The notes below the pieces were generated by a model. It saw only the letters and a list, made by a program, of their open reading frames with translations. It ran no database searches and was not told the DNA's origin. This document shows, one piece after another, positions 35,914-43,900 of a stretch of DNA of 64,000 nucleotides (position 1 is its first letter; each line of letters starts with the position of its first letter). Source of the stretch: Burkholderia sp. S171. Lineage in GTDB: Bacteria; Pseudomonadota; Gammaproteobacteria; Burkholderiales; Burkholderiaceae. Made by a program: the position numbers and the translations under genes. The stretch covers positions 239,938 through 303,937 of the forward strand of contig NZ_LMUF01000043.1 in NCBI RefSeq assembly GCF_009766085.1. Reading direction: 5' to 3'.

Positions 35914-36942
35914 ATGACGACGCACGAAGCGAAACCGTTTTCAAAATCGGGCAGCCCTCACCCCTTGCTATCGCCGTCATCGGCACATCCCATCCTTGAC
36001 GCGGACGTGCAAAGCTTTGTCGACGCTCAGACCGATTCCGACGATGAGTCCTTTTATCTTCGAGAACCTGCAGCTGCCCGAGAGGCGTTCGGAAAACTGC
36101 AGGGCAAGTCCAGGCGCGAATTTGCCGTCAGCGTGGATGACCTGGTCCTCCCCATAGGACCTAGCGGGTCAGTGGCTGTGCGCATCGCACGTCCTTCCGG
36201 CGCCACGCGGGCTCTGCCGATCGTCATGTACTTTCACGGTGGTGGATGGATCGCCGGAGACCGTCATACGCATGACAGGCTGATTCGCGAGATAGCCATC
36301 ACAGCGAATGTTGCCGTGGTGTTTGTCGACTATAGCCATTCACCCGATGCGGTGTTTCCTTGCCAGAACGAAGAGGCCTATGCGGCCCTGATTTATGTCG
36401 TGGCGAATGCCGCTGCTTTGGGACTTGACCCAGAGCCGTTGGCGTTGGCGGGGGACGGCGCGGGGGGGAACATGGTGGCGGCGGTCGCGATTCTGGCGAA
36501 GCGCAGGCGGGCTCCAGCCATTGCGCTTCAGGTCATGTTCTACCCGGTGATGTCGGCGAGTACGGACAGCAGTTCATATCACGAGTTCGAGAACGGGCCG
36601 TGGATCACCGCGCTAACCATGCAGAGCCTGGTTAGCGCGCAATTCCCGTTGGACTCGCAAGCCGATTTCAGCGCGCTGCCCTTAAATGCGAACTTCACCG
36701 AACTGGAAGGTCTTCCCGCCGCACTTGTGATTACCGCCGAGAACGATCTGGTTCGTGATCAAGGGGAACACTATGCAAAAAAGCTCATGCAGGCAGGGGT
36801 GGAAGTGACAGCGACGCGCTATCTCGGGACCATCCACGATTTCATCTGCCTCGATGATCTGGCGCATACACCTCCTTCGCGGGCCGCATTGATGCAGGCC
36901 TGTTCGGCACTGCGTGACAGGCTCCATTCAAAGCCAGCGTGA
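35914..36942 (+). CDS. HSL-family alpha/beta hydrolase with nucleophile Ser replaced by Gly
   Basis: This 342-residue protein of the hormone-sensitive-lipase/Aes family has the oxyanion motif HGGGW (108-112), a late acidic motif TAENDLVRDQG and a late His in GTIHDFICLDD. The nucleophile elbow, normally GDSAGGN, reads GDGAGGN at 180-186. Codon 182 is GGC, one transition from AGC Ser. The rest of the reading frame is intact. It may be a pseudoenzyme, a ligand-binding protein, or a recently inactivated esterase. It follows the STAND regulator on the same strand by 187 bases. Confidence 0.85.
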   Translation: MTTHEAKPFSKSGSPHPLLSPSSAHPILDADVQSFVDAQTDSDDESFYLREPAAAREAFGKLQGKSRREFAVSVDDLVLPIGPSGSVAVRIARPSGATRALPIVMYFHGGGWIAGDRHTHDRLIREIAITANVAVVFVDYSHSPDAVFPCQNEEAYAALIYVVANAAALGLDPEPLALAGDGAGGNMVAAVAILAKRRRAPAIALQVMFYPVMSASTDSSSYHEFENGPWITALTMQSLVSAQFPLDSQADFSALPLNANFTELEGLPAALVITAENDLVRDQGEHYAKKLMQAGVEVTATRYLGTIHDFICLDDLAHTPPSRAALMQACSALRDRLHSKPA

Positions 36943-37001
36943 GACGGGTTCAGGCTGGCTCGCACATGCGGGAAGACTGAAAATTTCCTTGGCTGTTTGT
37001 A

Positions 37002-37018
37002 ACGTCAATTATTGAAGT
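37002..37018. promoter_or_regulatory. Near-perfect HxlR-type repeat before the DJ-1 gene
   Basis: ACGTCAATTATTGAAGT matches the RCTTCA-N5-TGAAGY repeat with one mismatch in the left arm, 92 bases before the ATG at 37110. Confidence 0.55.
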
Positions 37019-37109
37019 AAAAATAAGAAATTTGATTATGTTGCGCGTCCGGTAGGCCGTTACGCGATGTTTCGGCCGACCTCTTTAACTTGCACCTTCG
37101 GAAACTAAA

Positions 37110-37796
37110 ATGAAAGTCCTCTTTATCATTACCAGCTCAAAGCGGGGCACGTGGCTCGCTGAGGTCGTACGCCCTTACTGGCATCTTTCGGAGCGCGGCA
37201 GCGAGATCCATTTCGCCAGCCCAGCCGGTGGAAAAATCGTCTGGGACCGGCTTAGCGACCCCTTTACAGAGGGCTCGTTCGAGGCCAACGACCTCCCGAG
37301 CAAAGGCTTCTTATCCGATAAGGCGCTTGTCGCACGGCTTGAGACAACGATGGCGCTCGAGGCGGTCAAACCGGAGGACTACGACGCGGTGCATGTAGCG
37401 GGTGGAACCGGCGCGGCCGAAGATCTATTCCCCAACGAGCAAATGGCGAGAATCCTCGATCACTTCTGGGCGGCCGGCAAGGTCATCGGAACCATCTGTC
37501 ACGGCTCGATAGCACTGGCGAACAACCCGGCTCGTGTTACTGGACGGCAGGCAACCGGTTTTACGCTGAAGGAGGACATCGAAGCCGAGGCGCTGTATGG
37601 GCCGCAGTTCGTGCCCGTCTATCCACAGCCGGCGATGGAAAAGGTCGGTATCGACTTCGTGCATGTTGGACAGCAAGGCGTTCGGGTCGTTGTAGACGGA
37701 AAATTGGTGACCGGACAGAACCAGCAATCGGCATCGGAGTACTCGCTCCAGTTCAATCACGTGTTGTTTGGCCAGAACCCGGTGATCACTGTTTAG
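37110..37796 (+). CDS. DJ-1/PfpI superfamily protein, Hsp31-like
   Basis: This 228-residue class I glutamine-amidotransferase-like protein has nucleophile C130 followed by H131 in GTICHGSIALANN, and VHVAGGTGAAEDL supplies the oxyanion region. Length and the WHLSERGSEIHFASPAGG segment fit the HchA/glyoxalase III-like branch. Proteins of this branch handle methylglyoxal and other reactive carbonyls. It lies in the electrophile-defence island behind a near-perfect HxlR-type repeat. Confidence 0.86.
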   Translation: MKVLFIITSSKRGTWLAEVVRPYWHLSERGSEIHFASPAGGKIVWDRLSDPFTEGSFEANDLPSKGFLSDKALVARLETTMALEAVKPEDYDAVHVAGGTGAAEDLFPNEQMARILDHFWAAGKVIGTICHGSIALANNPARVTGRQATGFTLKEDIEAEALYGPQFVPVYPQPAMEKVGIDFVHVGQQGVRVVVDGKLVTGQNQQSASEYSLQFNHVLFGQNPVITV

Positions 37797-37811
37797 ACTG
37801 ATGGATCCGTC

Positions 37812-37850
37812 ACTTCCGGCATGACGCCTGGTTGCGTCTTAGCCGGAAGT
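37812..37850. terminator. Extended hairpin between convergent genes
   Basis: ACTTCCGGC (37812-37820) pairs with GCCGGAAGT (37842-37850), with an inner GACGC/GCGTC stem. It lies between the converging DJ-1 and DUF1330 genes and is probably a bidirectional terminator, though it has no strong T-tract. Confidence 0.6.
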
Positions 37851-37875
37851 TGGTCTCTAATGTCCTAAATAGAGA

Positions 37876-38160
37876 CTAGATGCCTTGCACGATCACGCAA
37901 CGGTACTCTGCCCCCTGAAGCGATGTTCGCGAGCCTCCTGATACGCCGGGCTCGTACCATGCGCTCGCCTCCTCGAATGTCGGAAACTCGATGATCACCA
38001 TGCCTTCGATCTCCGCCCCTTCCAGCACTTTGTGCTTACCGTAAATCGCCCTCGGTTTCATGCCGAAAGTGCCAAGCGTCGGCTTAACTTTGACGTCGTA
38101 CACGTCTAGCTCTTCCTGGTTGGTTGTCTTGTCCCGCGTGAATACGATATAGGCGCTCAT
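37876..38160 (-). CDS. DUF1330 protein
   Basis: This 94-residue protein has a dimeric alpha/beta-barrel fold of unknown function. MSAYIVFTRDKTTNQEELDVY and MVIIEFPTFEEASAWYE match DUF1330, where the W-Y pair precedes a short loop; here the usual YxP...R segment continues as EPGVSGGSRTSLQGAEYRCVIVQG. The promoter on the minus strand carries a perfect HxlR-type operator. No catalytic residue can be assigned. Confidence 0.82.
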   Translation of the reverse strand: MSAYIVFTRDKTTNQEELDVYDVKVKPTLGTFGMKPRAIYGKHKVLEGAEIEGMVIIEFPTFEEASAWYEPGVSGGSRTSLQGAEYRCVIVQGI

Positions 38161-38294
38161 TCGGTTGTCTCGGTTAGTTCGGGAAGAGGCTTGAACGCTT
38201 TGCGGATCTAGCCCAGGGGAACTTCACGCCGATGCCATGAGAAGAACGATCCTGCCGAAGTGCAGCGCGGGATCTACATAGGCTGGAATGATTT

Positions 38295-38330
38295 ACTTCA
38301 AATTGTGAAGCTACATGAGCAATGCGTCAA
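38295..38330 (-). promoter_or_regulatory. Promoter and HxlR-type operator D of the DUF1330 gene
   Basis: On the minus strand TTGACG (38330-38325), 17 bases, and CACAAT (38307-38302) form a promoter. The -10 lies inside the perfect repeat ACTTCAAATTGTGAAGC (38295-38311). The layout repeats that of operator C. Confidence 0.72.
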
Positions 38331-38575
38331 GGCAGCCGTTAAATCCTGTTTCCCCGTGACATTGATAAGTGCCGCGTTTTGCCCGCGTTACGCAGGGAAA
38401 TGACGATCGTAAGGATCCGGCGATTCCGACAGGAAAATGAAGGCTGCAGGGCTAAAACAGCCAAAGCGGATTGGTCGGGCAACTCCTCGCCCGACATTTT
38501 CAGCTCAGGCCGGTCCTGCCAGATTTTATTTTTTCCACTTGCAGACTTTGTTTTTGAATGCGAGCATCAAATCTA

Positions 38576-38593
38576 TACATGTAAAGACAAGTA
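38576..38593. promoter_or_regulatory. 18-bp operator before the betaine-type ABC operon
   Basis: TACATGTAAAGACAAGTA occurs here, 127 bases upstream of the ATPase gene, and again as its exact reverse complement at 45808-45825 next to a GntR/HutC gene. It is flanked by an outer TACAT...ATGTA symmetry (38576-38597). Inferred operator of the GntR protein encoded at 44871. The remaining non-coding sequence from 38331 to 38719 shows nothing else I can name. Confidence 0.75.
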
Positions 38594-38719
38594 TGTATCA
38601 CCGGTGACTCAGGGTTTCTTCGAGGGTGACTTTCTTGATGCAGACAATTTTGGCAATCGATGTCCGGTTGCGCGTGCGCGCTCAGCTCGACGGCACCCAT
38701 CCCGTAGGGGAGGATCACT

Positions 38720-39832
38720 ATGATTTTCTTTGAGAACGTGTCCAAGCGGTACGGTGACGGCGCGGCCGCGGTCGACGGGCTGACGTTTTCAGCGCCGACG
38801 GGAAAATTGACGGTGCTCGTTGGACCATCCGGGTGTGGGAAGACGACCTCGCTGCGGATGGTGAACCGCCTGATCCGGCCGTCGTCGGGTTCGATCAGCG
38901 TGGGTGGGGAATCCACGGCGAACATGGACGACTCAATGCTTCGCCGCAAGATCGGCTATGTAATCCAGCATGCAGGTCTCTTTCCGCATCGAACGATTGT
39001 GGACAACATCGCGACCACGGCCCGGCTCAATGGCAAGAGCAGGAGGGAGGCGCACGTTGCCGCTCAGGGGTTGATGGAGCGTGTTGGATTGCCTCCTTCA
39101 TTTGCAAAACGCTACCCGTGGCAGCTCTCCGGAGGCCAGCAGCAGCGCGTCGGTGTCGCGCGGGCCCTGGCATCCAATCCGCAGTTCATGCTGATGGACG
39201 AGCCGTTCAGCGCCGTTGATCCCGTCGTGCGGACCCAGCTGCAGGATGAGTTCCTACGGCTCCAGAGGGAACTGGGCAAGACCATCATCATGGTTACGCA
39301 TGACATTGACGAAGCGCTCAAGCTGGGCGATCTGGTAGCAGTTTTGCGCACGGGCGGCCGGCTCGCGCAGCTTGCTTCGCCGCAAGAACTGCTCAAGCGG
39401 CCAGCCGATGCATTTGTCGCGGACTTCATTGGGCGGGACCGGGGTTACCGATTCCTGGGTTTTGCGCCTATCGCGGGTGATCTGGTCATTGACGCAGAAC
39501 CAACGGTCTTCCTCGGCGAGAGTGCCGAAGCCGCACGGCGAGCGACGCGCGAGCGCTGGCTGCTGGTGCTCGACGAACGCAAACGGCCAGCAGGCTGGGT
39601 GGAACCGTCCAGCTTGCGTGAGCCGGTTCGCATGGAAGACCTTAACCTGAGCGGGACAATAGCGCCCGTGGATGGCTCCTTGCGGCAACTACTTGACGCG
39701 GTGCTGAGCTCGCCCAGTCGTCGCGGCCCGGTTGTCAGCGCTGTGGGTGCTTTGCTGGGGACCGTGACAGCAAATCAGGTCATGGGTGCGCTCGACGAAC
39801 GCTCGGCTGACGAGCTCAGGAGATCCGCATGA
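38720..39832 (+). CDS. ABC transporter ATPase, quaternary-amine (OpuC/ProV) type
   Basis: In this 370-residue protein, Walker A GPSGCGKTT lies near residue 35, Q-loop VIQHAGLFPHRTI follows, and signature LSGGQQQRVGVARAL precedes Walker B FMLMDEPFSAVD. The C-terminal region after RPADAFVADFIGRDRGYRFL is the CBS-like regulatory part seen in OpuCA/OsmV. GGGGAGG precedes the ATG. It heads a four-gene operon with two permeases and a binding protein. The family imports glycine betaine, choline, carnitine, or, for EgtUV-type members, ergothioneine. Confidence 0.92.
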   Translation: MIFFENVSKRYGDGAAAVDGLTFSAPTGKLTVLVGPSGCGKTTSLRMVNRLIRPSSGSISVGGESTANMDDSMLRRKIGYVIQHAGLFPHRTIVDNIATTARLNGKSRREAHVAAQGLMERVGLPPSFAKRYPWQLSGGQQQRVGVARALASNPQFMLMDEPFSAVDPVVRTQLQDEFLRLQRELGKTIIMVTHDIDEALKLGDLVAVLRTGGRLAQLASPQELLKRPADAFVADFIGRDRGYRFLGFAPIAGDLVIDAEPTVFLGESAEAARRATRERWLLVLDERKRPAGWVEPSSLREPVRMEDLNLSGTIAPVDGSLRQLLDAVLSSPSRRGPVVSAVGALLGTVTANQVMGALDERSADELRRSA

Positions 39833-40479
39833 ATGTTGACTGGCTATTGCGTGAGGCAGGGAGCATAGCGAGCCTCTTTGCCTGGCATCTTGGGCTATCG
39901 GTCGTACCGGTATTGATCGGACTGGCGCTTGCTTTGCCGCTTGGATGGCTGGCGCGCAGCAGCGGTCCTCTAAGGTCCATTGTGCTGGGCGCGGCGGGTT
40001 TGCTTTACACGATCCCGTCGCTTGCGCTCTTTGTCTTGCTGCCGGCTGTGCTCGGCACCCGGATTCTCGACACCATCAACGTGGTGGTCGCGCTCACTAT
40101 CTATACGCTGGCGCTGCTGGTCCGCACAGTCGACGATGGTCTTGGCTCCGTGCCGGCGGACACCTTGCAAGCCGCCCGGGCGATGGGTTATCGGCCACTT
40201 CAGAGGTTGCTTGCGGTCGAGTTGCCTGTCGCGGTGCCGGTGATCGCCGCCGGACTTCGCGTCGCGGTGGTGTCGAACGTCAGCATTGTGTCGGTCGCAG
40301 CGCTCGTTGGCATGCCGCAACTTGGACTGTTGTTCACGCAAGGGCTGCAACTGCATTTCCTGACGCCGATCATCGCAGGGATTGTCCTTTGTATCGGGCT
40401 TGCCGCGGCGCTGGACTCGATCGTTATCCTCACCGGCCGTTGGCTCACGCCGTGGCAACCCAGGGAGGTGCGGTCATGA
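39829..40479 (+). CDS. ABC permease, quaternary-amine (OpuCB/OsmW) type
   Basis: This 216-residue protein has five or six TM segments and the BPD-type loop TLQAARAMGYRPLQRLLAVELPVAVPVIAAGLRVAVVSNVS, which contacts the ATPase. Its ATG overlaps the ATPase stop by four bases and its stop overlaps the second permease start. Presence of two short permeases instead of one ProW is the OpuC/OsmVWXY arrangement. Confidence 0.9.
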   Translation: MNVDWLLREAGSIASLFAWHLGLSVVPVLIGLALALPLGWLARSSGPLRSIVLGAAGLLYTIPSLALFVLLPAVLGTRILDTINVVVALTIYTLALLVRTVDDGLGSVPADTLQAARAMGYRPLQRLLAVELPVAVPVIAAGLRVAVVSNVSIVSVAALVGMPQLGLLFTQGLQLHFLTPIIAGIVLCIGLAAALDSIVILTGRWLTPWQPREVRS

Positions 40480-41165
40480 TCGACTGGCTTCTGGACCCGT
40501 CACACTGGACCGGAGACGACGGTGTGATGGCGTTGATCGCCCAGCATCTGGCTTATACAGGTGCGGCATTGCTGATCGCAATGGTGATCGGCTTACCAAT
40601 TGGGCTCTACGTGGGCCACACGCGGCGCGGCACGGTTCTCGTCGCAGGATTTGCCAACGCGCTTCGGGCGTTGCCGACGCTCGGCCTGATTGTCTTGCTC
40701 GTGATCTTGTTTGGACCGGTCTTTGCATCGGACCTCGCGTTTATCGTACCCAGCCTGATTGTGCTGATCGTGCTCGCGGTTCCGCCCATAGTGACAGCGG
40801 CCTATGCCGGCGTGCTGGCGGTCGACCCAGCCGTCGTCGATGCAGCGAGAGGCATGGGCTATCGTCCCATGAAGATCCTCTTTAGCGTGGAGGTGCCTTG
40901 CGCGTTGCCGCTGATTCTTTCCGGCGTGCGCAGCGCAACCCTGCAGGCAGTCTCGACCGCGACCATTGCAGCATATGCGTCGCTTGGCGGTCTCGGCCGC
41001 CTCATCATAGACGGCCGCGCGCAAAACGATTACGCGCAGATGGCTGCAGGGGCGGTCCTGGTGGGAGTGCTCGCACTGGTGATCGATCTTGCAATGGGTC
41101 TTCTTTCGGTCGTTGTAGTGTCACCTGGAATTAACCGGCGAGTGAGCCGGAGATCACACGCGTGA
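40476..41165 (+). CDS. ABC permease, quaternary-amine (OpuCD/OsmY) type
   Basis: This 229-residue protein has six predicted TM segments and the coupling loop VDAARGMGYRPMKILFSVEVPCALPLILSGVRSATLQAVSTATIAAY. The ATG at 40476 has GGGAGGTG upstream and overlaps the preceding stop (ATGA). The ending LGGLGRLIIDGRAQNDYAQMAAGAVLVGVLAL is typical of the family. Together with the preceding permease it forms a heterodimeric channel. Confidence 0.9.
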   Translation: MIDWLLDPSHWTGDDGVMALIAQHLAYTGAALLIAMVIGLPIGLYVGHTRRGTVLVAGFANALRALPTLGLIVLLVILFGPVFASDLAFIVPSLIVLIVLAVPPIVTAAYAGVLAVDPAVVDAARGMGYRPMKILFSVEVPCALPLILSGVRSATLQAVSTATIAAYASLGGLGRLIIDGRAQNDYAQMAAGAVLVGVLALVIDLAMGLLSVVVVSPGINRRVSRRSHA

Positions 41166-41233
41166 GTTCTATTTTAGAAGTTTAGTTAGTCATCCTTCCC
41201 GAAAAGGGATAACCCCAATCCAGGCAGGTCACC

Positions 41234-42145
41234 ATGTTAAAGAAAATCTCTTCTCTCGCTACAGTTGCAACCGCCGCGCTGTTTGCATTTTCAAGCCACG
41301 CTGCGGAAAACCCGCTTAGCTCGGCCCCCTCCGGCGCCTCTGGGCCAAGCATAGTAATTGGTTCAGCCGATTTTCCCGAGAGCGAACTGATTGCCACTAT
41401 TTACGCTCAAGCACTCAGGGTGAAGGGGATCAAGGCAGAAACCAGGTTGAATATTGGCAGCCGTGAAGTCTACATGCCGGCTTTACTGGATGGTTCGATC
41501 GATCTGATTCCCGAATACACCGGCGCGACGCTGAGTTATCTTGACAAGAACTCGACTGTCAGCGCCGCATCGGACGTTGCGCAAGCGCTGGCGAAGGCAC
41601 TGCCGGCCAAGATCTCGATGCTGACTTATTCCAAGGCCGAGGACTCGGATGTCCTCGCGGTGACTGAAGCAACGGCGCGGAAATATTCGCTGGTGAGCAT
41701 TGCCGACCTCTCGCCGGTGGCAAGCAAGCTGGTTCTGGGCGCTCCGCCTGAATGGAAGACACGCCAGGAGGGGGTGGTCGGTCTAAAGCAGGTATACGGC
41801 CTTAACTTCAAGTCGTTCAAGACGCTGGACGTTGCAGGTCCGCTTACTGTTTCCGCACTTCGGAATGGCCAGGTGCAGGCGGCTGACATGACCTCGACTG
41901 ATCCAGCAATGAAGCAGGAGAAGCTGGTGGCGCTCAAGGACACAAAAAACCTGTTTGCGGCGCAGAATATTGTGCCGCTCATTGCCAGCAACAAACTCAA
42001 CGACAACGTCTCTAACGCGCTGAATGCGGTATCCGCAGCCCTTACTACCGAAGACCTCGTGCTGATGAACGGGCGTCTCGCGAACCACGAAAGCTACGAC
42101 ACGGTGGCGGCGGACTGGTTGCACAAGAAGGGCCTCTCTCGCTAA
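41234..42145 (+). CDS. Substrate-binding protein, quaternary-amine (OpuCC/OsmF) type
   Basis: This 303-residue protein has a Sec signal (about residues 1-23, ending SSHA/AENP). It begins IVIGSADFPESELIATIYAQALRVKGIKAETRLNIGSREVYMPALLDGSIDLIPEYTGATLSYL, the pattern of the glycine-betaine/osmoprotectant binding family. The IPEYTG segment normally contributes to the cation cage. It binds ligand in the periplasm and feeds the two permeases. Ligand identity is open; the lyase gene downstream suggests a histidine-derived betaine. Confidence 0.9.
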   Translation: MLKKISSLATVATAALFAFSSHAAENPLSSAPSGASGPSIVIGSADFPESELIATIYAQALRVKGIKAETRLNIGSREVYMPALLDGSIDLIPEYTGATLSYLDKNSTVSAASDVAQALAKALPAKISMLTYSKAEDSDVLAVTEATARKYSLVSIADLSPVASKLVLGAPPEWKTRQEGVVGLKQVYGLNFKSFKTLDVAGPLTVSALRNGQVQAADMTSTDPAMKQEKLVALKDTKNLFAAQNIVPLIASNKLNDNVSNALNAVSAALTTEDLVLMNGRLANHESYDTVAADWLHKKGLSR

Positions 42146-42277
42146 GTCCAGGCAAATGGAACCGGCGTAAAGCGTTCTTCTCAGGCACCGGAATGCCATG
42201 CCATTGTCCTCAGGGATTCATGCGCATGATCCGCGAAAGGAAATGAATTGGAACAGCAATATAAGCAAGGAGTCGCC

Positions 42278-43831
42278 ATGACAGACAGAGCCGCGCAGGC
42301 CATGGGGTCAGCTGAGCGTGGATCGGTGACCTTGGGGAGCGATCCCACGTCCATTGGCGATATAGCGGCTATAGCCGCAGGCGCAAAGGTAGTCGTCCAG
42401 GCCGAGGCGTGGGCGTTGGTGCAGCGCACGCATGAACTGATAGGGCGCGCGCTGGCAAGTGGCAAGCCTATTTATGGGCTGACGACAGGGGTGGGCGATC
42501 TCTACACGAAGGTGCTCTCGCGCGAAGAGGTCGCACGCGCCCAGCTAAACATGCTTCGAAGCCATGCAAGCGGTGTGGGCGCTCCGCTTGAACCCGCAGC
42601 GGTCCGGGCGATCATGGCCACCATGATCAAAAGCCTGTTGCAAGGCGCGAGCGCTGTTAGCCCAGGGTTGATCGAGACCATGGTCGCGATGCTCAACCGA
42701 GGCGTCACGCCGTGGTCTCCCGGCAAAGGGTCAGTGGGCTATCTCATTGCGACCGCTCACATCGGCCTCGTGATCTTTGGGCATGGGCAAGCGTGGCACA
42801 ACGGCGAGCTACTTGATGGGGGCGAGGCAATGCGGCGGGCCGGCATTCATGCGAAGGATCCGGGGCCGAGAGAAGGGCATGCACTGCTGAGCGGCACCTA
42901 CGAGATCACGGGCATTGGTGCGCTGGCGTTGCATCGCACAGAGCAACTGGTTGCGATCGCTGATGCAGCCGGTGCGATGAGTCTCGAAGCGCTCAAGGGA
43001 AACACGCGTGGATATGACGAGCGGCTGCAGCGCCTGCGTCCGCATCCGGGACAGATCGAGACGGCACAACGTTTGCGCGGATTGTTAAAAGACAGCGAGA
43101 TACTGGAGTCGTACAAGGATTATCGTCTTCAGGACGCGTTGAGCCTGCGTTGCATTCCACAGGTTCATGGCGCTGTTCGAGACGCGATCGCGCATTGTCG
43201 ATCCGTGTTGGAGATTGAAATTAATTCAGTCACGGACAATCCGGTCTTCCTGATCGAGGACGATGAACTGGTCGCTCTCCCGGGCGGAAATGGCCACGGC
43301 GCACCGACTGCCCTGGCGCTGGATTTCCTGGCAATTGCCATTGCGGCAGTGAGCACGATGTCGCAGGCCCGTTCCGATCGGCTCACGAATGCACACGTTA
43401 GCGAACTGCCGCCATTTCTGGTCGATGCCAGCGGTGCGAACTCTGGCTTGATGATTCCACCCTATGTAGCTGCCGCGCTGGCGGGGCAGAACCGCAGTCT
43501 CGCGGCACCGGCGACGGTTCATACGGTGTCCACGTGTGCCGGGCAGGAAGACCATGTCAGCATGGGAGTAACCGCTGCTCAGAAAGCCATGGAGGCGGCT
43601 GAAAACACAGTTGACATTTTAAGCGTCGAGTTGCTGTGCGCAGCTCAGGCGCTCGAATTCCACCGCCCTTTGCGCGGCGGCAAAGGAACCCGTGCGGTCT
43701 ATGACGCAATAAGACAGGTCGTGCCTGCGCTGGCGGTGGACCGGGAAATGCACCGCGATCTGCGCGCCATTCGGGACCTGATCGACGACGGGGTCATCAA
43801 TGCGCTCGTCGACCGTTCACTCGAATCTTGA
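42278..43831 (+). CDS. MIO-less histidine-ammonia-lyase homologue, probable ergothionase-like betaine lyase
   Basis: This 517-residue protein starts after AAGGAGTCGCC. It aligns along its length with aromatic ammonia-lyases: YGLTTGVGDL with Y66, the HAL-type selectivity pair SH at 95-96, SLRCIPQVHGA with R291, LNSG-like ANSGLMI, and QEDHVSMG with E424. Where HAL has GSVGASGDLAPLSH, it reads GSVGYLIATAH (151-161): the Ala-Ser-Gly that cyclises to the MIO electrophile is missing. Ergothionase, a homologue that eliminates trimethylamine from ergothioneine by acid/base catalysis, also works without MIO. The upstream betaine importer supports this class; the exact betaine (ergothioneine, hercynine or another) is unknown. 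Confidence 0.82.
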   Translation: MTDRAAQAMGSAERGSVTLGSDPTSIGDIAAIAAGAKVVVQAEAWALVQRTHELIGRALASGKPIYGLTTGVGDLYTKVLSREEVARAQLNMLRSHASGVGAPLEPAAVRAIMATMIKSLLQGASAVSPGLIETMVAMLNRGVTPWSPGKGSVGYLIATAHIGLVIFGHGQAWHNGELLDGGEAMRRAGIHAKDPGPREGHALLSGTYEITGIGALALHRTEQLVAIADAAGAMSLEALKGNTRGYDERLQRLRPHPGQIETAQRLRGLLKDSEILESYKDYRLQDALSLRCIPQVHGAVRDAIAHCRSVLEIEINSVTDNPVFLIEDDELVALPGGNGHGAPTALALDFLAIAIAAVSTMSQARSDRLTNAHVSELPPFLVDASGANSGLMIPPYVAAALAGQNRSLAAPATVHTVSTCAGQEDHVSMGVTAAQKAMEAAENTVDILSVELLCAAQALEFHRPLRGGKGTRAVYDAIRQVVPALAVDREMHRDLRAIRDLIDDGVINALVDRSLES

Positions 43832-43900
43832 TGCGGTCAGTCATTCGCCGTATCGCAAGTGCATTTGCTTGCGCGCACGTTCAATAAAACAAGGACAGGT

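Noticed and set aside
42278..43831. Annotation as ordinary histidine ammonia-lyase (hutH)
   Set aside because: The MIO triad is absent and no hutU, hutI or hutG gene is nearby, so simple histidine deamination is unlikely.
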